In this document: piece by piece, positions 40,301 to 54,842 of the stretch | How positions within the stretch are numbered: position 1 is the stretch's first letter | Layout of the letters: the number at the start of each line of letters is the position of its first letter | Assembly (NCBI RefSeq): GCF_047496725.1 | Contig: NC_132973.1 | Coordinates: 1,401,501-1,465,500 of the forward strand | Length of the DNA: 64,000 nucleotides | DNA from: Anoplolepis gracilipes | Taxonomy: Eukaryota > Arthropoda > Insecta > Hymenoptera > Formicidae | Direction: 5' to 3' | Made by a program: the position numbers and the translations under genes | The notes under the pieces: generated by a model | What the model was told of the DNA's origin: nothing | Databases searched by the model: none | Seen by the model: the letters and a program-made list of their open reading frames with translations, nothing else

Positions 40301-42489
40301 TTTTAAAATTTAATGCTTCTCTACACGCAACAGAAAATTCAATATGCACAAAAAATTGGTTTCGATCTTTTAACATGATCGATGTGAAGAGACATCAATC
40401 TATCGCATTGAAATCTTTTAAGAGACTCTCCACGATGACAGTAGACATCTATAATCCATCTACAATCCATCAGGACAATCGACACACTCCTCCAGAGGTT
40501 GGCTCTCGATATTAAAGGTCATCAGCAGAACTCTGTTGCCTGGTCCCGTGCCGCTTGCAACAGGTTCAGATTAAAAGACGATTATAATATGTACAAATAA
40601 AATCGAGGATAATATCGATAATGATAAAGATAAAGTCACAGATCGAATCTTTCCATTTCTATTAATTCAATAATACGACTACACGTCGAATCTCAGAGAG
40701 AATTGATCAAATTCCTTTTGTCGCACCAATTAAGTTTTCGACCATTCTTATCTATTCCTTTTTTTTTTTTTTTTTATTTTGACAAGATGTCAAATGCAAA
40801 TGTCAACGCTCATATTGAAAAATAATTAACCCTTTAAACTCTATCCTAAAATTAGTTCGTACACAATTATTTTGATATATTTCTTGAATTTTTATAAATT
40901 ATGCCGAATATTTTTTGATTCGAGTAGAAAGGGTTAAATGAAGTGAAACAAACACACATAAGGGAAGAACGTCAAATCGATGATGGAGACAACACTTGGC
41001 GTGTCCAACGTATATCGCGGACCAATAGATACACCATCCCTACTCTACGCGTCACGTGATTGTTAGATAAATGCTTTGTACTCAGCCGACCCGAAGGGCG
41101 CATGGTTAGTATTATATCTTGCCACTTGAATTAATCGTACTTAGTACTTAGCTACGAGTACAAACACGTAAATAAATACGAGAATAAGAAGCGAAATGTA
41201 CAAAGGCTAGAAATCAGATATACATTACATATCGTTTAATTAATTTAAAGACTTGAGATCATTGTCGTCGTGTCCTCGTTTGGATATTTAGGATTGTGCT
41301 TGGACCTTCGCGAAGAATCGTTTAACTAACGAATATAAAAAGAGACGTTCCCGGAATTATCGCCGTCCTTTGTTCACTTCGACAGACTCTGAAAAGAAAT
41401 TTAAAATCATCGAATATTAGAACTCGAAAGCATTTCAATATATATATATTTTTTAATGATATTGTATAATAAGAGATATTATATCATTATGTGTGTTATA
41501 ATGTTTAATTAATTAAATTAAAATATCTTTTACTCAATGCTTTCTATCATATAATTGATAAGTGCATAAGGGGATATATTTCCCAAGATTTTTATTCTCA
41601 TTTTTGAGAATTTAATAATAAACTCCTCCTTACCCCCTCCCCTCTAAAGAGACATAAGCGAGAAAATTGAATTAAATAATTGAACAATCAAGTTAAATAA
41701 TTGATATTTCTTATACCATACTTTTGCGTAAATATTATGTTTTCTTTACTTTCTTTTTTTTGTCTTCTACGAAGTTTTTCAAAAGTGCGATAATTCTGAG
41801 ATCATATCGTGCAAATTTTGTTAAAGTGTTTGGAGTGTGCAGTACGCTTAATGTGTGCTCTGTGTATACGTGTGATATCGCGTGATTCATCATCTAGACT
41901 TCGACTAGCTAATAAGATTACAATTCTACCAACACGAAATCGTTATATGTAAGCGATATTACTTAAAGTGTACAGGATCAGAATACGAAAATCTATCGTA
42001 TCAAAGTCTTCGCAAGGCGTAGCCTTTCATCGGAGCTTTTCTGATACGTCAATAGCCTCGGTCAATATCATTGTCATCTCAATTTTGTAGCCTCCGGCTC
42101 GATTGCGAGAGCCTTTGTCGTGAGTTCAGCTCAATAAAAAGTCAATATAAAATGCGAGCCCCGATAAAGGGTGATATCACACCCGGCGAGGCTTTATTCG
42201 AGCACGTTTTTTGTCGCTATGTTTAAAATCCTGCGTAAAATCCGAAATAGAAAAATGGCAGTGTAAATTGTGTTTCTCGTTTTTTCGGAATAACTAACTA
42301 TAACGATAATAACAATGTAAAGCCTCTCGTGGTAAAGTCGCCGCCTCGTTGCTCATCCTCGATCGGAGACGTCGCGATTCTCGTCGTCGGGATCTTGTAC
42401 CTTAGATCCTCTTGTTAGATTCGATTTCTGCCATCTCTCGATACAAGCTTCGGTCATCAACGATCGAAGTTGTATCGTTCGACCTCGAC
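36200..42489 (-). other. Probable long 3' UTR of TET, converging on SRA1
   Basis: From the TET stop to the SRA1 end no conserved coding block was seen on either strand, only short chance frames (e.g. 39576-39812 and 39800-40039 minus). Base composition is richer and less repetitive than neighbouring introns. AATAAA signals in minus orientation occur at several points, for example about 42193, repeated ones near 38850-38880, and the distal one at 36200-36205. Contents include CT runs (36590-36664 and 37316-37370), a TA run (37079-37119), AT-rich elements and a G-run cluster (39149-39166). Multiple 3' ends are likely. The full-length UTR is inference. Confidence 0.5.
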
Positions 42490-45400
42490 TCATCCAATCG
42501 CACCGCCTTCCTGGTATGGGCCAGTAATCATGCACGGGTGCATCGGGAAGAGCGTCGTCCAAGTCATCGTAGTATATGTGGGTGATCTCATCATGAATTG
42601 TGAGCTGGGAACATTTGGAATGTGCGATAGCGATGGAAGTGGCGTCGTTTTTCCATTTATGGAACTGCCGGGGCTCGTCACGGTGGTTGAAGTCGATGAA
42701 TTAGTCGTCGACGAGGACATACTACTGATGGTCGATGTCGTAACGCCCAATTTTCGTAGTCGCATCTTCTCCTCCCACTCGTCCCAACCGTGCCTGGGTC
42801 TGTTTAGATTACGATGTTGATAAAATACCAAGCTAATTCTGGTTGGATTGAGGCGATTGGGCTTTTTCAATGCGGTAGTGGCGTGCATTTCATGCTTCGC
42901 GCACTCAAAGAGTACGCTGCCATGACCCAAAGCAATTGCGACACCGCCCATTTGCGGATCTTTAAAGCATTCCTCGTTTTCAGAATAGTCTGCTACTTCG
43001 CCAAGTGGCTCCGCTTTTGGCGGAGGCTCCGGTAATACCGGGAAGTAGGGTGGCGGTCCGTAGATATCCCATCGCGGTGCGTCCCACCTCGTCCAACCGG
43101 AATTCAAACCTTGGTATGTTGGATTCAGGCCCTGGTACGGATATTGAGACGAATGGAAGCAGCCCTCGCGCTTTGGTTGCTGATAAAACTGCTGGGAATA
43201 TTCCGGCGTTTGATACGACTGATGATTATAATTGTAACCTTCCCACGAATTTGCATAAGGTTTTTCGAATACCGGATAGGTCGGATATCCATATTGAGGA
43301 AACGTATGATGACTTAAACCGGACATGGCATGAAAATCCTGTACTTGTTTCATCTCCTCGGCCCAAGCCAGAGAATTCGAGTTGGAATTTGATACTTGCT
43401 GCCTGCCGTCATAAAATCCTTCTCGCATTTTATCTTCCGAGTAATTATTTTTTACTTGATTGGATATGCATCCATTTTGGACCGAGCTGCTATTTAGAAC
43501 ATTTGCAAAGATAGGCTTTGTCGATTCTGATGGTTTTAAAAATGTTCTGGTCAAAGGATTTGAATACATATTGGGCTCCGCAGATGGATTCTGATTGGAT
43601 ATTGTTCGCGAAGGCGGTCTTCCTCTTGGCACTCGGAATGGTGACGGTTCAGATGGCGTTTCCCAGGAAGCATTCTTGGTTTGATCCGGCCTTGCTAATT
43701 TATTGGTCCAGATTTTTCTATCATTTATTTGTTGTTCATTAGCTTGCTGCGGATTCTTAACTTGATTAGGACCCCATGAATTCGTCGTATTCCAATTACG
43801 TGGACAAGCAACTTGATCGGAAGACGGAGATGCAGGATGATTGACCACGAAGGGCTTTAATTCCGATTGTCTTTGCGCATGATAAATGGGTTTTCGTTGG
43901 TCATTCGGCATCAATGAGCATTGCGCATCATTTCGCTGTTCAAATGCTGGCAAATGCAATGAATTGTGCATCACAATGTCTGTGCTTGGAGTTTCCATTG
44001 ACTTATGATTACTATTGTCTACGCAAGAGAATAAATTTGCCGCATTACCGTCGCCATATTGATTTAAATAACCGGAATTTATGGATGATTGCATCTGTTG
44101 TGATGGATAAGGATGCTGCATTCTATTTATGAACGTTTGCTCAGTCTGTGGCCTCAGTAATTTCGTAGAATTTTCAGCGTCTATATAATTTTGCATCATG
44201 GTGTTTGAATATTTTTGCTGACTAGAATCTCCCGTGTATCTAGGAGATGATAATTTTAATTGATTAGCGATGTAATCCTGTCCCGTGTTGCGAACATGAT
44301 GAATACCTGGCGACGGATTCATTTTGGATGGAATGTTTCGTGTAGCTTCCACATCGAACGATGAATTGAGAGAACTGATTCTCGGAGAACAGTCATTTTG
44401 TCTATTGTCAGAAGCGGGATAATTACCAGATACCATATGATGATTATAATTATTTTCCATATTTGAATGTTCCAATCCTTTTGACGAAATCATCTTCGAA
44501 TCATGAAGCATCGAGGTATAGCCTCTCGGTACGCAATAAGACGTTTCTCCGGGTACATTCGCGTGGGAACGAGGCGAAATAGGATGAGTTCTAGTTGAAT
44601 TTCCATAACATCCTCTGGCTGAATCCACTGTAGAGTTAGCTAGATTCCTTGAGTTGGGTCTATGCTCTTCTTGGGAAACGGTACTTCTAGGTCTGATATC
44701 TGGATCCAAACTAGTACTATCTGGATCTACTTTGACGTCTCTTTCTAGACCGCTAAACGAAGGATACTCTCCCCATGGATTCAACCAGTTATTTTTTCGC
44801 TGGTCGAGCCAACCATTTCGATTCCATCCTTGTTGCTCATTCTGATATGATCCCCAACCTTGATACATGGATACCGGACTATCTAAGACCGTAGATGATA
44901 CCTGAGAACTTTGCAATTGCGCGTCAATTCCTTCAAACATTGGCGTCATCTCCAGCGATAATTGCGATTCTCTCAATTGTGGTTTAGAAGAATCCGCGTG
45001 CCCCGCCGAATGTCCAGCATCTACCATCTTTTCCGAAAAGTTTTTTGCTGTCTCCTTTTTACCATTTGAAATATCAGATTCGTCTTCTTTCCTTTTCTTA
45101 CCATGACGTCTGCAGGGCTGGAGCGGAACCGATCTAACTCGAACCTCGCATGGATATCTGAACAAAAGGACGAGCATTATATATGTATTAAACATTTTAT
45201 GTAAATTACAATTGTACAATGCAAACTTTAAGTAGAATATTTCAGATTCCTCAAGAAATACTTACTTGGATAAAATTTCAAGAGCGCCGGAACGAACTTT
45301 TTTTTCTTGTCCTTCTTTTGAACCGAATTCGTCGGTGTCGTCCATTATATAAAGAGGTAGTACATGTAATTGTTCGTCTTCAGGTTTTGATAGTGTTCGA

Positions 45401-48398
45401 TGTTTCGTCAGGCTAACTACCTGAAAAATATAACAATATGTATGCTAATTAAAAATGTTTTAATATTTGTAAAATGATTAGATTCGATAGATATTTTTTT
45501 CTTAGCATTATTGAAGAAATAATATCAGCAAATCAATTGATTAATTGATTAATTTAGATTCGATGTATCGAATTCACGTACCACGGTACATCCGTTATTC
45601 ATGTTGTGTAGGTCCCGATGAGAGTGCGCACAGAAATCAATGCAAGCTGTAACGCCGGAGAAGGGTCGCCCTGGCTTAAATCCCAAACGACATTCGCTCG
45701 CCTCTCGTTCGAATTGAGTTTGATTATTGAAAGCTTCCGGAGCGAGGCTAAGATATAAAGGTGACAGAAGTGTCGCCAAGACGTGCATTCTCTCCTCGAC
45801 TTCTTGTTCCTTGGAAAACAATTCCTTCGTTATAATTTAAAATCGATTCTCTCGATATTTATTCAAATTGTTTTCAAATTGTATACCTCTGATCGTACAG
45901 ACAGTCGAAATTTTCGGACGGTTTTGCTCCTAGCATACTTGCAGCCGTTGTAGTACATGGACCAAGAGCAGCCAAAGGAAAAGCTGGCACCGCAATTGTC
46001 AGGATCGAGTCCTTGACACGCGCAAGTTCGTGGTTCATTGGTGCCGCATCGTCTAGTTGTCGGAAGACCGAATCGATTGAGTTTGTGACTTAAGAGAGAG
46101 TATATCCGATCCGCTTCGTGAGTTGGCACTCCCTCCCAGGCAACCATAGCTACAACGATCCAGGCAGTTGGACACTTGTGACCCTGACGATGCTTGACGA
46201 TGGTTAAGATCTTTTCGTCGATGCCGGATCGTCGGATGATCTAGCAGATTATTACTATTACATTCTCGAATAAATTAATAAAAAAAATGCTACTGATACA
46301 CTTTCTTTATCTTCTAAATCTAATATCTTTCTAAATTGTTATGTAAGATTGTTTAGAGAGAACGACTTACCCACTTGGCCATCGGACACCCTTGTGTAGT
46401 TTTACCCTCCTTGCCGGTGTAGATGACCTTTTCGAACCTTATCGCGTCGCCCTTAAGGCCGGTTCTTCGTTCAAGATCGTTCCGAAGATCAGGCAGGCTT
46501 GCAGCCGCCCCGAGATGAGTGTAGTATGAACCGGGCTCTGGCGGACCTTGTGGTTGAACCTCATTTTACTTATGAGCGACCGACGCGTCAACGAAAGGAA
46601 GCAACAGAAGCGGAAACATTTATGCCACGCATGTGGTAGGTATGCCCTTGCGAAAAGGGGGTAGGTTAGGTACGCACATTCTCCTCCGGGTTTCGGGACG
46701 CATAATCGGTCGGTAGTTATTGGCCATAAAATGTATATTAGTATACGTTTATAACTTTTCTTTCGTGTGGTTTCGTGGTTAGTGTGTTCTCTCAATGTTA
46801 GTGTAATGCGGAATACGCAATTGTGCAACTCACATTTGTCGGCGGGGAAGCAGTTGCAGTCCGGTACTTCGGTCCTGACATTATTCTTCAGTTTGTCCAA
46901 GTGGTCTTGCAACTTTGTCGTCGTGGTCGCCGCAGATGCAGGAGTACGCGGACTATGCGGTCCTTCGTTTTTTAAATCGGCTGCTTGCGGGGAATCGGCC
47001 AGCATTTCGTCCTTGGTTTGAAGACCCTGACAACAGCCATCCTTTAGGTGTTCGGGAGTCGGTTGTTTGGTTCCACCTCTTCGACAGCACCATGAACCGG
47101 TTTCCGGCGATACTTTTGCGGGACCACCATCGCCTCGAAATTTATAATCCGGAACAATCTTTTCGCTCTCTTCGGTCTCTTCGGTCTCTGCGGCGTTGGA
47201 TGTATCGCCATTACAATTATAATCCCCGATGTTTTCCTGCTTGATTGCATGATCGGAGTCGTGTTTGTCGATATCTTGAGAAGACGTACGAACGGTAATG
47301 CTTGCCGTCTTTAGAAAATCCAGACTATCACTTTTTACTTCGTCACTGTCAGATGTCTTCTGAGACTCCTCGAAAGACGTGTCCCCGATTTGATCCATAC
47401 ATAGTCTTTGCTGAAAAGATTTGTCATCTATCTCTCGATCTTCGTTCTCTTTCCTCTCTACCTCCCACGATTCTTGATCTTTCTCTTTGTCGCACGATCG
47501 ATCGATGATATCATTTTTATTTTCCGCAGCAAGTTTCATAAAGTTTTCGAGAGCTGTCATTCCATTTTCTGACGGTAATGAAGAATTACCGCTATCCTTG
47601 TTGATATCATTATTATCATGATTATGTTCTCCTTCTGTCCACTCCCATAAGCCACCACCATCGGGCAAACTATCTACCCGAGGGTGGTGGCTATGCGATA
47701 AAAAATTACCGGTCAAGTTTTCATTAGATTGCGACATCGAAATAATATTCGATTGATTGATAAAATGATCTGAGCGTTTTTCTTGCATCTTTTCGCTATT
47801 CTCGTGCGCGTCGCGTATCTGATCATCCGTTGGATATTCAGTGGATCCTTTGTTGTTAATGTGTTGCGATTGCATCTGATGATGTTGGTGAGTCTGCAAT
47901 TGCTGCTGCATTTGTTGCTGTTGTTGCTGCTGTTGCTTGTTCAAAATCATCGATTTTAGCCGACTATTAAGATTTACTCGATTAGATTGATTGTAGACAT
48001 TGTTTTCCGGATTATCCTGATTTTCCGGAAATCCATTCGACTTGCTAGTATCTACTGCTGTTTGTTGTTGTTGCCATGCGATTCTTTCTCCTGAGTTTTG
48101 CATGTCCTGCTTTGTTGTCTGCTGTCCCCAACTTGGTTGATTCTCGGATACCGAGTTTGGTGACCAGGATATTTGATTATCCAGCTTGTTCTCTTGCGTC
48201 AGTTGATTTTGCCACTGATGACTTGGAGTTCGTCTAGGACTGGGTTGCGAGTCTTGCCACTGTTGCTGTGGTTGTTGACTATTATCACTCTTTATGCTAT
48301 TTGGTGACCAATTCGGTTGACTAGTCGGCGTGTCAGGCCACGACATTTGATTGGACGGTGTGAGTCTGGGATTCTGCTCCACCTTGGTCTGCTGCGGC

Positions 48399-48493
<95 letters not shown>

Positions 48494-49986
48494 TTGCGAT
48501 TGTTGTCCCGAAGGCGTGAGTCTCGGATTTTGTTGAGGTCCTTGCATTTCCGGACTATTTTGCTGCCAATTATGTTGGACGGAAGGCGTCATCCTCGCGT
48601 TTTGTTGAGCACTGTTGTGATCTGACAGTTTTGGAGAGTGCTGCAGCCACGTCTGATGTTGAGACTGTTGCTGATTGGATGGCGTCAATCGTGAGTTTTG
48701 TGGATCTCTCAGCTTTGGACTTTGTCGCGACCAGTTTCCCTGAGTTTGCTGCTGGTTGTCAGCGTTCTCGGACCACGATTGTGGTGTTTGGGGTTCCTTA
48801 ATACTTCCAGTCTCCCAGCTCATGTGACTTGCCGGTCTCGATAGTTCCTGCTGCTGCATTTGAGTACCTTGTTGTTGTTCCATTTGCTTTATATTGCCTT
48901 GCATATTTTGTTGCGGATGATGTGACTGCTGTTGCATCGCTCCTTCTTGCCAACTTATGTTACTGTTGACACTATTGCTCATTTTTCCACTCGTATCTGA
49001 CCATATGTGTTGTTGATTATTGTCAACCGCCGATTGTTGTCTTTGCATTTGCGTTTGTTGTTGATGTTGCTGTTGCGAAATCATTTGCCATTGGTTTTGT
49101 GTTGATTGCTGACCCATTTCTACGTAGCCTGGATATCCGTTAGAGTTGTGTAAACTCTGTGGGTCCGGTTGAAGTGGATACCCAGGCATCTCGTTTCCCG
49201 ACACGTTATTGGCGGCAATCGTGGCGAATCCTTTTACTTGCGTATCCGTGGTAGTTTGTTGTTGTTGTTGTTGTTGCGGTGGCTGTTGTGGACCTCCCTG
49301 TTGCTGTTGTTGACTATCCATGTGCACCGAGCTGCTGCGACTCGTCGGCGTCGTCGACGGAGGCGGTGCCATTGTCACCTCCTGCAAGAAGCCCACGTTT
49401 TGCGACGTGTAGCGTTCGTTGCAAATGTTTCACACGATTCTTTAGAATAGCTATCAAAATGAGGACAAATACAAGAAGGTCGTAAGACATTCTCATAATT
49501 AACCGTATAAACTGAAACCTTATTTAATCAGCGATTCTTACTTGTTGTTGATAGCCGTTTACATAATCTTGTCTTTCGTAGGCAACTGACTGATTAGCGG
49601 TAGCTGCAGGATCTACAAATTGTCCGTTCAACTGTCTCTGAGATGTCGAAACCACTGTCTGTCCTCCAACAGAAGCCAACGGTGAAGGCTGTCCCGTGAT
49701 GGTGTATTGTCCCGTCGTCCCGGCTCGTTGAAACGCAGACTGATCCGTCGATATGAATGTCTGTTGCTGATATGGGACTGCAACGTTCGAATTGATAGAT
49801 TAATATAGACAATCTTATTATGTAACGTGATGCGAGGAAAAAAACTTGTTTTTAATGAAAAATCAAGTTTAAGCAAATGGAAAATTATATATTCCAAATA
49901 TATTCTTTATACGTTTATATTTCTTCTTTGCGATACATAATAATTTTCAGAAAATTGATGCTACTTTGCAAACGTTTGACGCTCCG

Positions 49987-50032
<46 letters not shown>

Positions 50033-51223
50033 TTTTGCACTCACCTGCTTGAGGATGATAGGGTGTTGCGGCGCCATACTGAGTATGATACCTTAACTCA
50101 TCGAGTTGATTTGGCGCGGAAATCTGTTGAATAAATTGTTGAGGCGGCCACGGTGCCGGTGACGTTTCGACTGCAACGGCGCCAACTGGCCCGACTCCTT
50201 GATGCCAAACTGTGTTTCCAAAACCAGCTGCGGGTCGGAAGCCGGCGCCGGAATCTCCGTAAAATGGCATCACTCCGGGTGACTGCGCATAAAGAAGAAA
50301 AATTAAAGAACTTTTCCGTCATTTGTCGGTTCCCTCCAGTTTCAGCTCAGTCGCGAAATTTCTTTCGTCATTAAGAAGCACGTCGAAAATTGAAAAAGTT
50401 TATATCAGAGTCGATATTTTATTTTTGTTCGAGCTTTGTTTCTGTAACATTTTTCTTTAAGCAATTCCCCACTTTTTTTCATCAAAGACAAAATCGCGGA
50501 ATATTTTACCATGTAATAAATAATAATAATAATAGCAATCACTCGGGATATAAAATGACGCGCCGAGCGGTGTAAAAATGGAACTGTACAAATTCACTTT
50601 CGTTTATTTTCGTTCACTCGTTCTCTTCGGCATTGCCTCCCTGTCTCGCGTTCTCTGTCAACATGACGGAGAGCGAGAGAGAAAAGGCTCGGCGTGCGGG
50701 GCTGGAATCGACAGAGATGGAGTCGAAGGGGAAAAAAGGACGGTATCGAGGCTGCCGAGGCGGAGAGGAACCGTCCGCAGCGATGCGAGGCAAAGAAGAG
50801 GAAAGCCGGCAACCTCGCAACCAGACTGTAAAACTTTGTACAACACAAAACGAGAGAAGCGAGAGTCAGGACGATTGGTTCGTTTACCGCGGCCGATCTT
50901 TTGTCATCCGCTTTCGCAACGATTGCTCTCGAAGGACGCGCGCAAATATCTTCGCAAACTTACGGAATCAAATTTGTAGAAGTAAAAACAACGTCTTTGA
51001 ACACTCCAACTTTAAATTACAAGCAAATTCATGTTTAGTCTCTTTTAGGTAGTTAAAACGAGCCGAATCTGCTTGCTAAATCGATTATCGAACTTCCGTG
51101 TGAGTAGTTCAATCGAGTGATCACACGTCATTCGAAAATGTAAAACTGCTGATAGACTGGAATGCATTTTATCAACTAAATAAAGAGACTCGACTTTCGT
51201 TTATAAAAAATATATAATAATTT

Positions 51224-51264
<41 letters not shown>

Positions 51265-54015
51265 AAAAATTAGAAAATATGTATGCTTAATCGTTTGACA
51301 TTTGACGCATCGTCGCGACAAGCTGTTAAAACGAGCTATTCATGCTGAATGTTCGGTCGTCCGAGTCGTCTCTTTTTCTCTCTCTTTCTTTTAGAACGTA
51401 GAGAAACTCCGAGAACCCTCAAAAGTGACCGTGAATCGGTGTTTGTGGTCGAGGTTGATAGCGCCGAAGAACCTGGGCGTCTCGCCAAGCGAAGCGAGGG
51501 ATTCCTCTACGGTATCATCCTCCTCTTCCACTTTACGCACACACATTCGCGCGCGCTCCCTCGGGGAGAAAATCCTTCCGTTCCCGTGGCATCGTGACCT
51601 AGGGCAACCTAAGACCCTGGCGTGATAAAACGGAACGTTCTGTGACAGCACCCAAACATAACCCTCCGGAGTCAAGTTGCCCTTTCGGCGAATATCCCGG
51701 GGGAGTTTGTCGACCTCGATCACTTTTCACCTACTCCCGTTCTCCGTCCTCTCGGCATTCGCAAATCCATCATCGCGCGCTCGCTGCCGCTCGATATAAT
51801 CGATGTAAATGCTCGATGACATTGATGCCGAGATCTGGTGTGACAAAGTCGAAAAAAAAAAAAGAAAAAAAAATCTGATCGCACGGGGATGCGTGCGTCT
51901 GTACGTTCCTCGCTTTCTGCCAACGGTTAAACCGCACTGCACGTAGCGGTGGGATGCAATTCGCAATTTGCGTACCGGCAACAATCGGGCAACGGCATTT
52001 CGCGGTTTCGGTTTATTGCATAATTGGGCGTTCCAATGAATACGCCGCTGTAACGTTGATTCCTTTATCACCGCGGCATTAGCAATTATCGTATCGTGCC
52101 CGACACCGAACGTGTTTGCGTGCGTCGGATATAACCGCGTTTAACGCGCCAAATGCACAATTAACGTCCGACACATAGTCATCAATGAAAATGTCGCACG
52201 CGTAAACGCAATGACAAAAAGAAGCAATACGAATACGTTTCCACCGTATTGTATTTCGTGATTCTGATGCTTCTGCATTTATAAATACAATTATCGCACT
52301 CAATTAAAAATTATATCGTTGCAATCGCGATAACACCAACGATACGTACATACGTGATGGAACAGAGTGTGCATATTTTATATAATATAAATCTGTTACA
52401 CCAAGTATAATTAGACAATAGAAAATGTATTGCTAAAACGGTTATAGCTCTCAATCCAACTTTAATTCAGATCAAATATGTAGTAATTCAAGTTTATAAT
52501 TATTTGATTGATTTTAATAGCCTCTCTCGCAAAAGAATTTTTCCCGCGTCTACATGACGCGTTGAATTGTATTAAACGCGTCGATAAAAAAAAAAAAAAA
52601 AAAAGTGATTCGCATCGAATAGAGACGATGAAGTGGGTGTTGAAAAACACATTGCGTTTATAGTCACAAGGTTACGAATTTATCGTCGACGCGATGCGAC
52701 GCGACGCGCGATATCACTCTGCCATATCGATTCGTTTATTTCATTAAAGAATACACACGTGGAGGAATTTACACACGTCGCGCGTAAATGACGATAGGAA
52801 AAGAATTCATTTATTTGGACCCGATACCGACCATTATATTTCAAGTATCTGAAAATATATTTATGCGAGAGAAAAGAAAATGAAGATTATATTGTGACAA
52901 GGTGTACTGTCATCATCGATAATCGAGATCCGGGATACGTATAATGTTAAAAGGAGAGATCTTCGTATACGAATGTGAGGAGAGATTTATCCTTAGCGTA
53001 CCCCCCGTGCTTGAACGGTTACCCTCGCCGGCTTCTCCTATCGTTACTCCTGCTCCACCTCTTGATACCGCTCGCTTTTCATCGCTTCTCTCTTTCTCTC
53101 TCCTTTCGTCCCCGGGACAGGTCGTTCTTCTCTCTCTCTCTCTCTCTGTCTCTTTCTCGCTATCTTCGTCTCTCTCGGTAGGTCGGTGGTTCCTGTTCCT
53201 GCGGGTATTGATTCGCGTTGGCGGCCGGTCACCGCCCCCGCACTCACTGTCTGCCGGTAGTCTACCCTTGCCCTCCATGTTACGCCGCTATTTCGGCAGT
53301 CGATTCCTTTGCAGCCATGGACCGTCGCGTGAGCAACGTCGCTCCGCGAATGTTGAAACTAATCCTTACACGTCCTAATCGGTTCGATTAAATCCCCGCG
53401 TAAATTTTCAATTTACCACCCTTCTCGTTCGATGCTTGTAATATGTACATACAAGCGCATATCTTACATATTCGAATTCATTTTTTCCAATATCAAATAG
53501 TCAATATTATATATATTTATATAAATTTGTAATAAAAAGGCTAGCATAAGAATCGAAAGATTGTCCGCGTGAATGAAAAAAAAACAGTTTGATAGGAAAC
53601 TAAAACTCACCATAGAAACGACGGGTGGTGGCGGGTTGCCGTTCCTCAAGGCGCCCGTTTGTTGGTTCGCCGCGGGATTGAGATTGTCCTTGGTCTGCTG
53701 CATGGGATCTGCCTGATGCAAAGATTGTTGCGTTTGTTGCTGGTGTTGTTGTTGCAAACCGCCAATACCAGCCTGCGGACTACCAAGACCAGCTGGTGCG
53801 CTGTCAGGCGTACTGACTTGTCGTGCGATCTTTCGATAACTCTGCAACATAATCCGTAATATTTTTATTTTTTATGGACATGATTCGGACACACGTATAT
53901 TAATTTATAGAAAAATCAATTTTCTTGAAACAGTAATGTTTTAAGTATATAATAAATACTAGAGTAAATTTCGTTTATCGTTTTATACCTACACGGAATG
54001 TAAAGTCTCATTCAA

Positions 54016-54056
<41 letters not shown>

Positions 54057-54807
54057 TCCAATTTTTATTTGAGACCGGTAATTTTATGAAAAGAATTTTT
54101 TGATCTAGACGTACGTAAATTGAGTTTACAATCGTTACAAGATTATAAAAACGACGCAAAGGGTTCAGAAAGTTAGTCGACTCGAATTGTAGGAAGAAGA
54201 GATGGTACTACTAGAGCCAGTTATGTGGCGGTGTGACCCTAATGCTAAAAATAACGACGCGGCTTAAGTAGGCCGAGGCGGTTGAAATGGTTTCCATAGT
54301 TCAACAAGCATCGTCAATCGAGCTATAAGCTGCTGATCGTTGTTTTCCCTTAAGAATGTCTCTCTTCACGAATTTCATCCATTATATGACGTAGTCAATT
54401 TCTCATGGCACGATGCCATCAAGTGCGAGAATCGCACTTTACACTCTGATACCACGTAACGTGGTGTCGTGTATGTGAGTATATACATGTTATATTATGC
54501 ATCGGTTTATAAATAGACAGGACGTCGCGTCGGACCCACGCTGAGCTTGCAAGGAGAGTTCCTTTCCTCGCGGAACATTTGTCACACGCTGAGATGCTTG
54601 ATGATCAACGTTTCGAGAAATTTCCAGCCCTATGTATCGAAATATTATATATCTTAAAAATATAATGTATATAAAAAATTATGAGAAATTTCTACTCTAT
54701 TCTATTTTAAATCAAATGTCAGAAACAACGTATTATAGTCATCATTGTTGGGCGCTTTCATCTAAAAAAATTTTTATTATCCATTATACGTCCGACAAAA
54801 TTTATTT

Positions 54808-54842
<35 letters not shown>

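Noticed and set aside
42353..42489. Second-frame sequence considered as the true TET C-terminus
   Set aside because: The main frame ends in PCMITGPYQ, which matches the conserved VTGPYN ending of TET proteins, so no frameshift is needed. The alternate frame is kept only as a curiosity.
48317..48625. Plus-strand poly-Leu/poly-Cys frames
   Set aside because: They are antisense shadows of the TET polyglutamine exon.
52913..53378. Long open frames on both strands
   Set aside because: They are arginine/glutamate- or serine/leucine-rich translations of CT/GA-rich, GC-rich sequence, with no family resemblance and no supporting splice structure.
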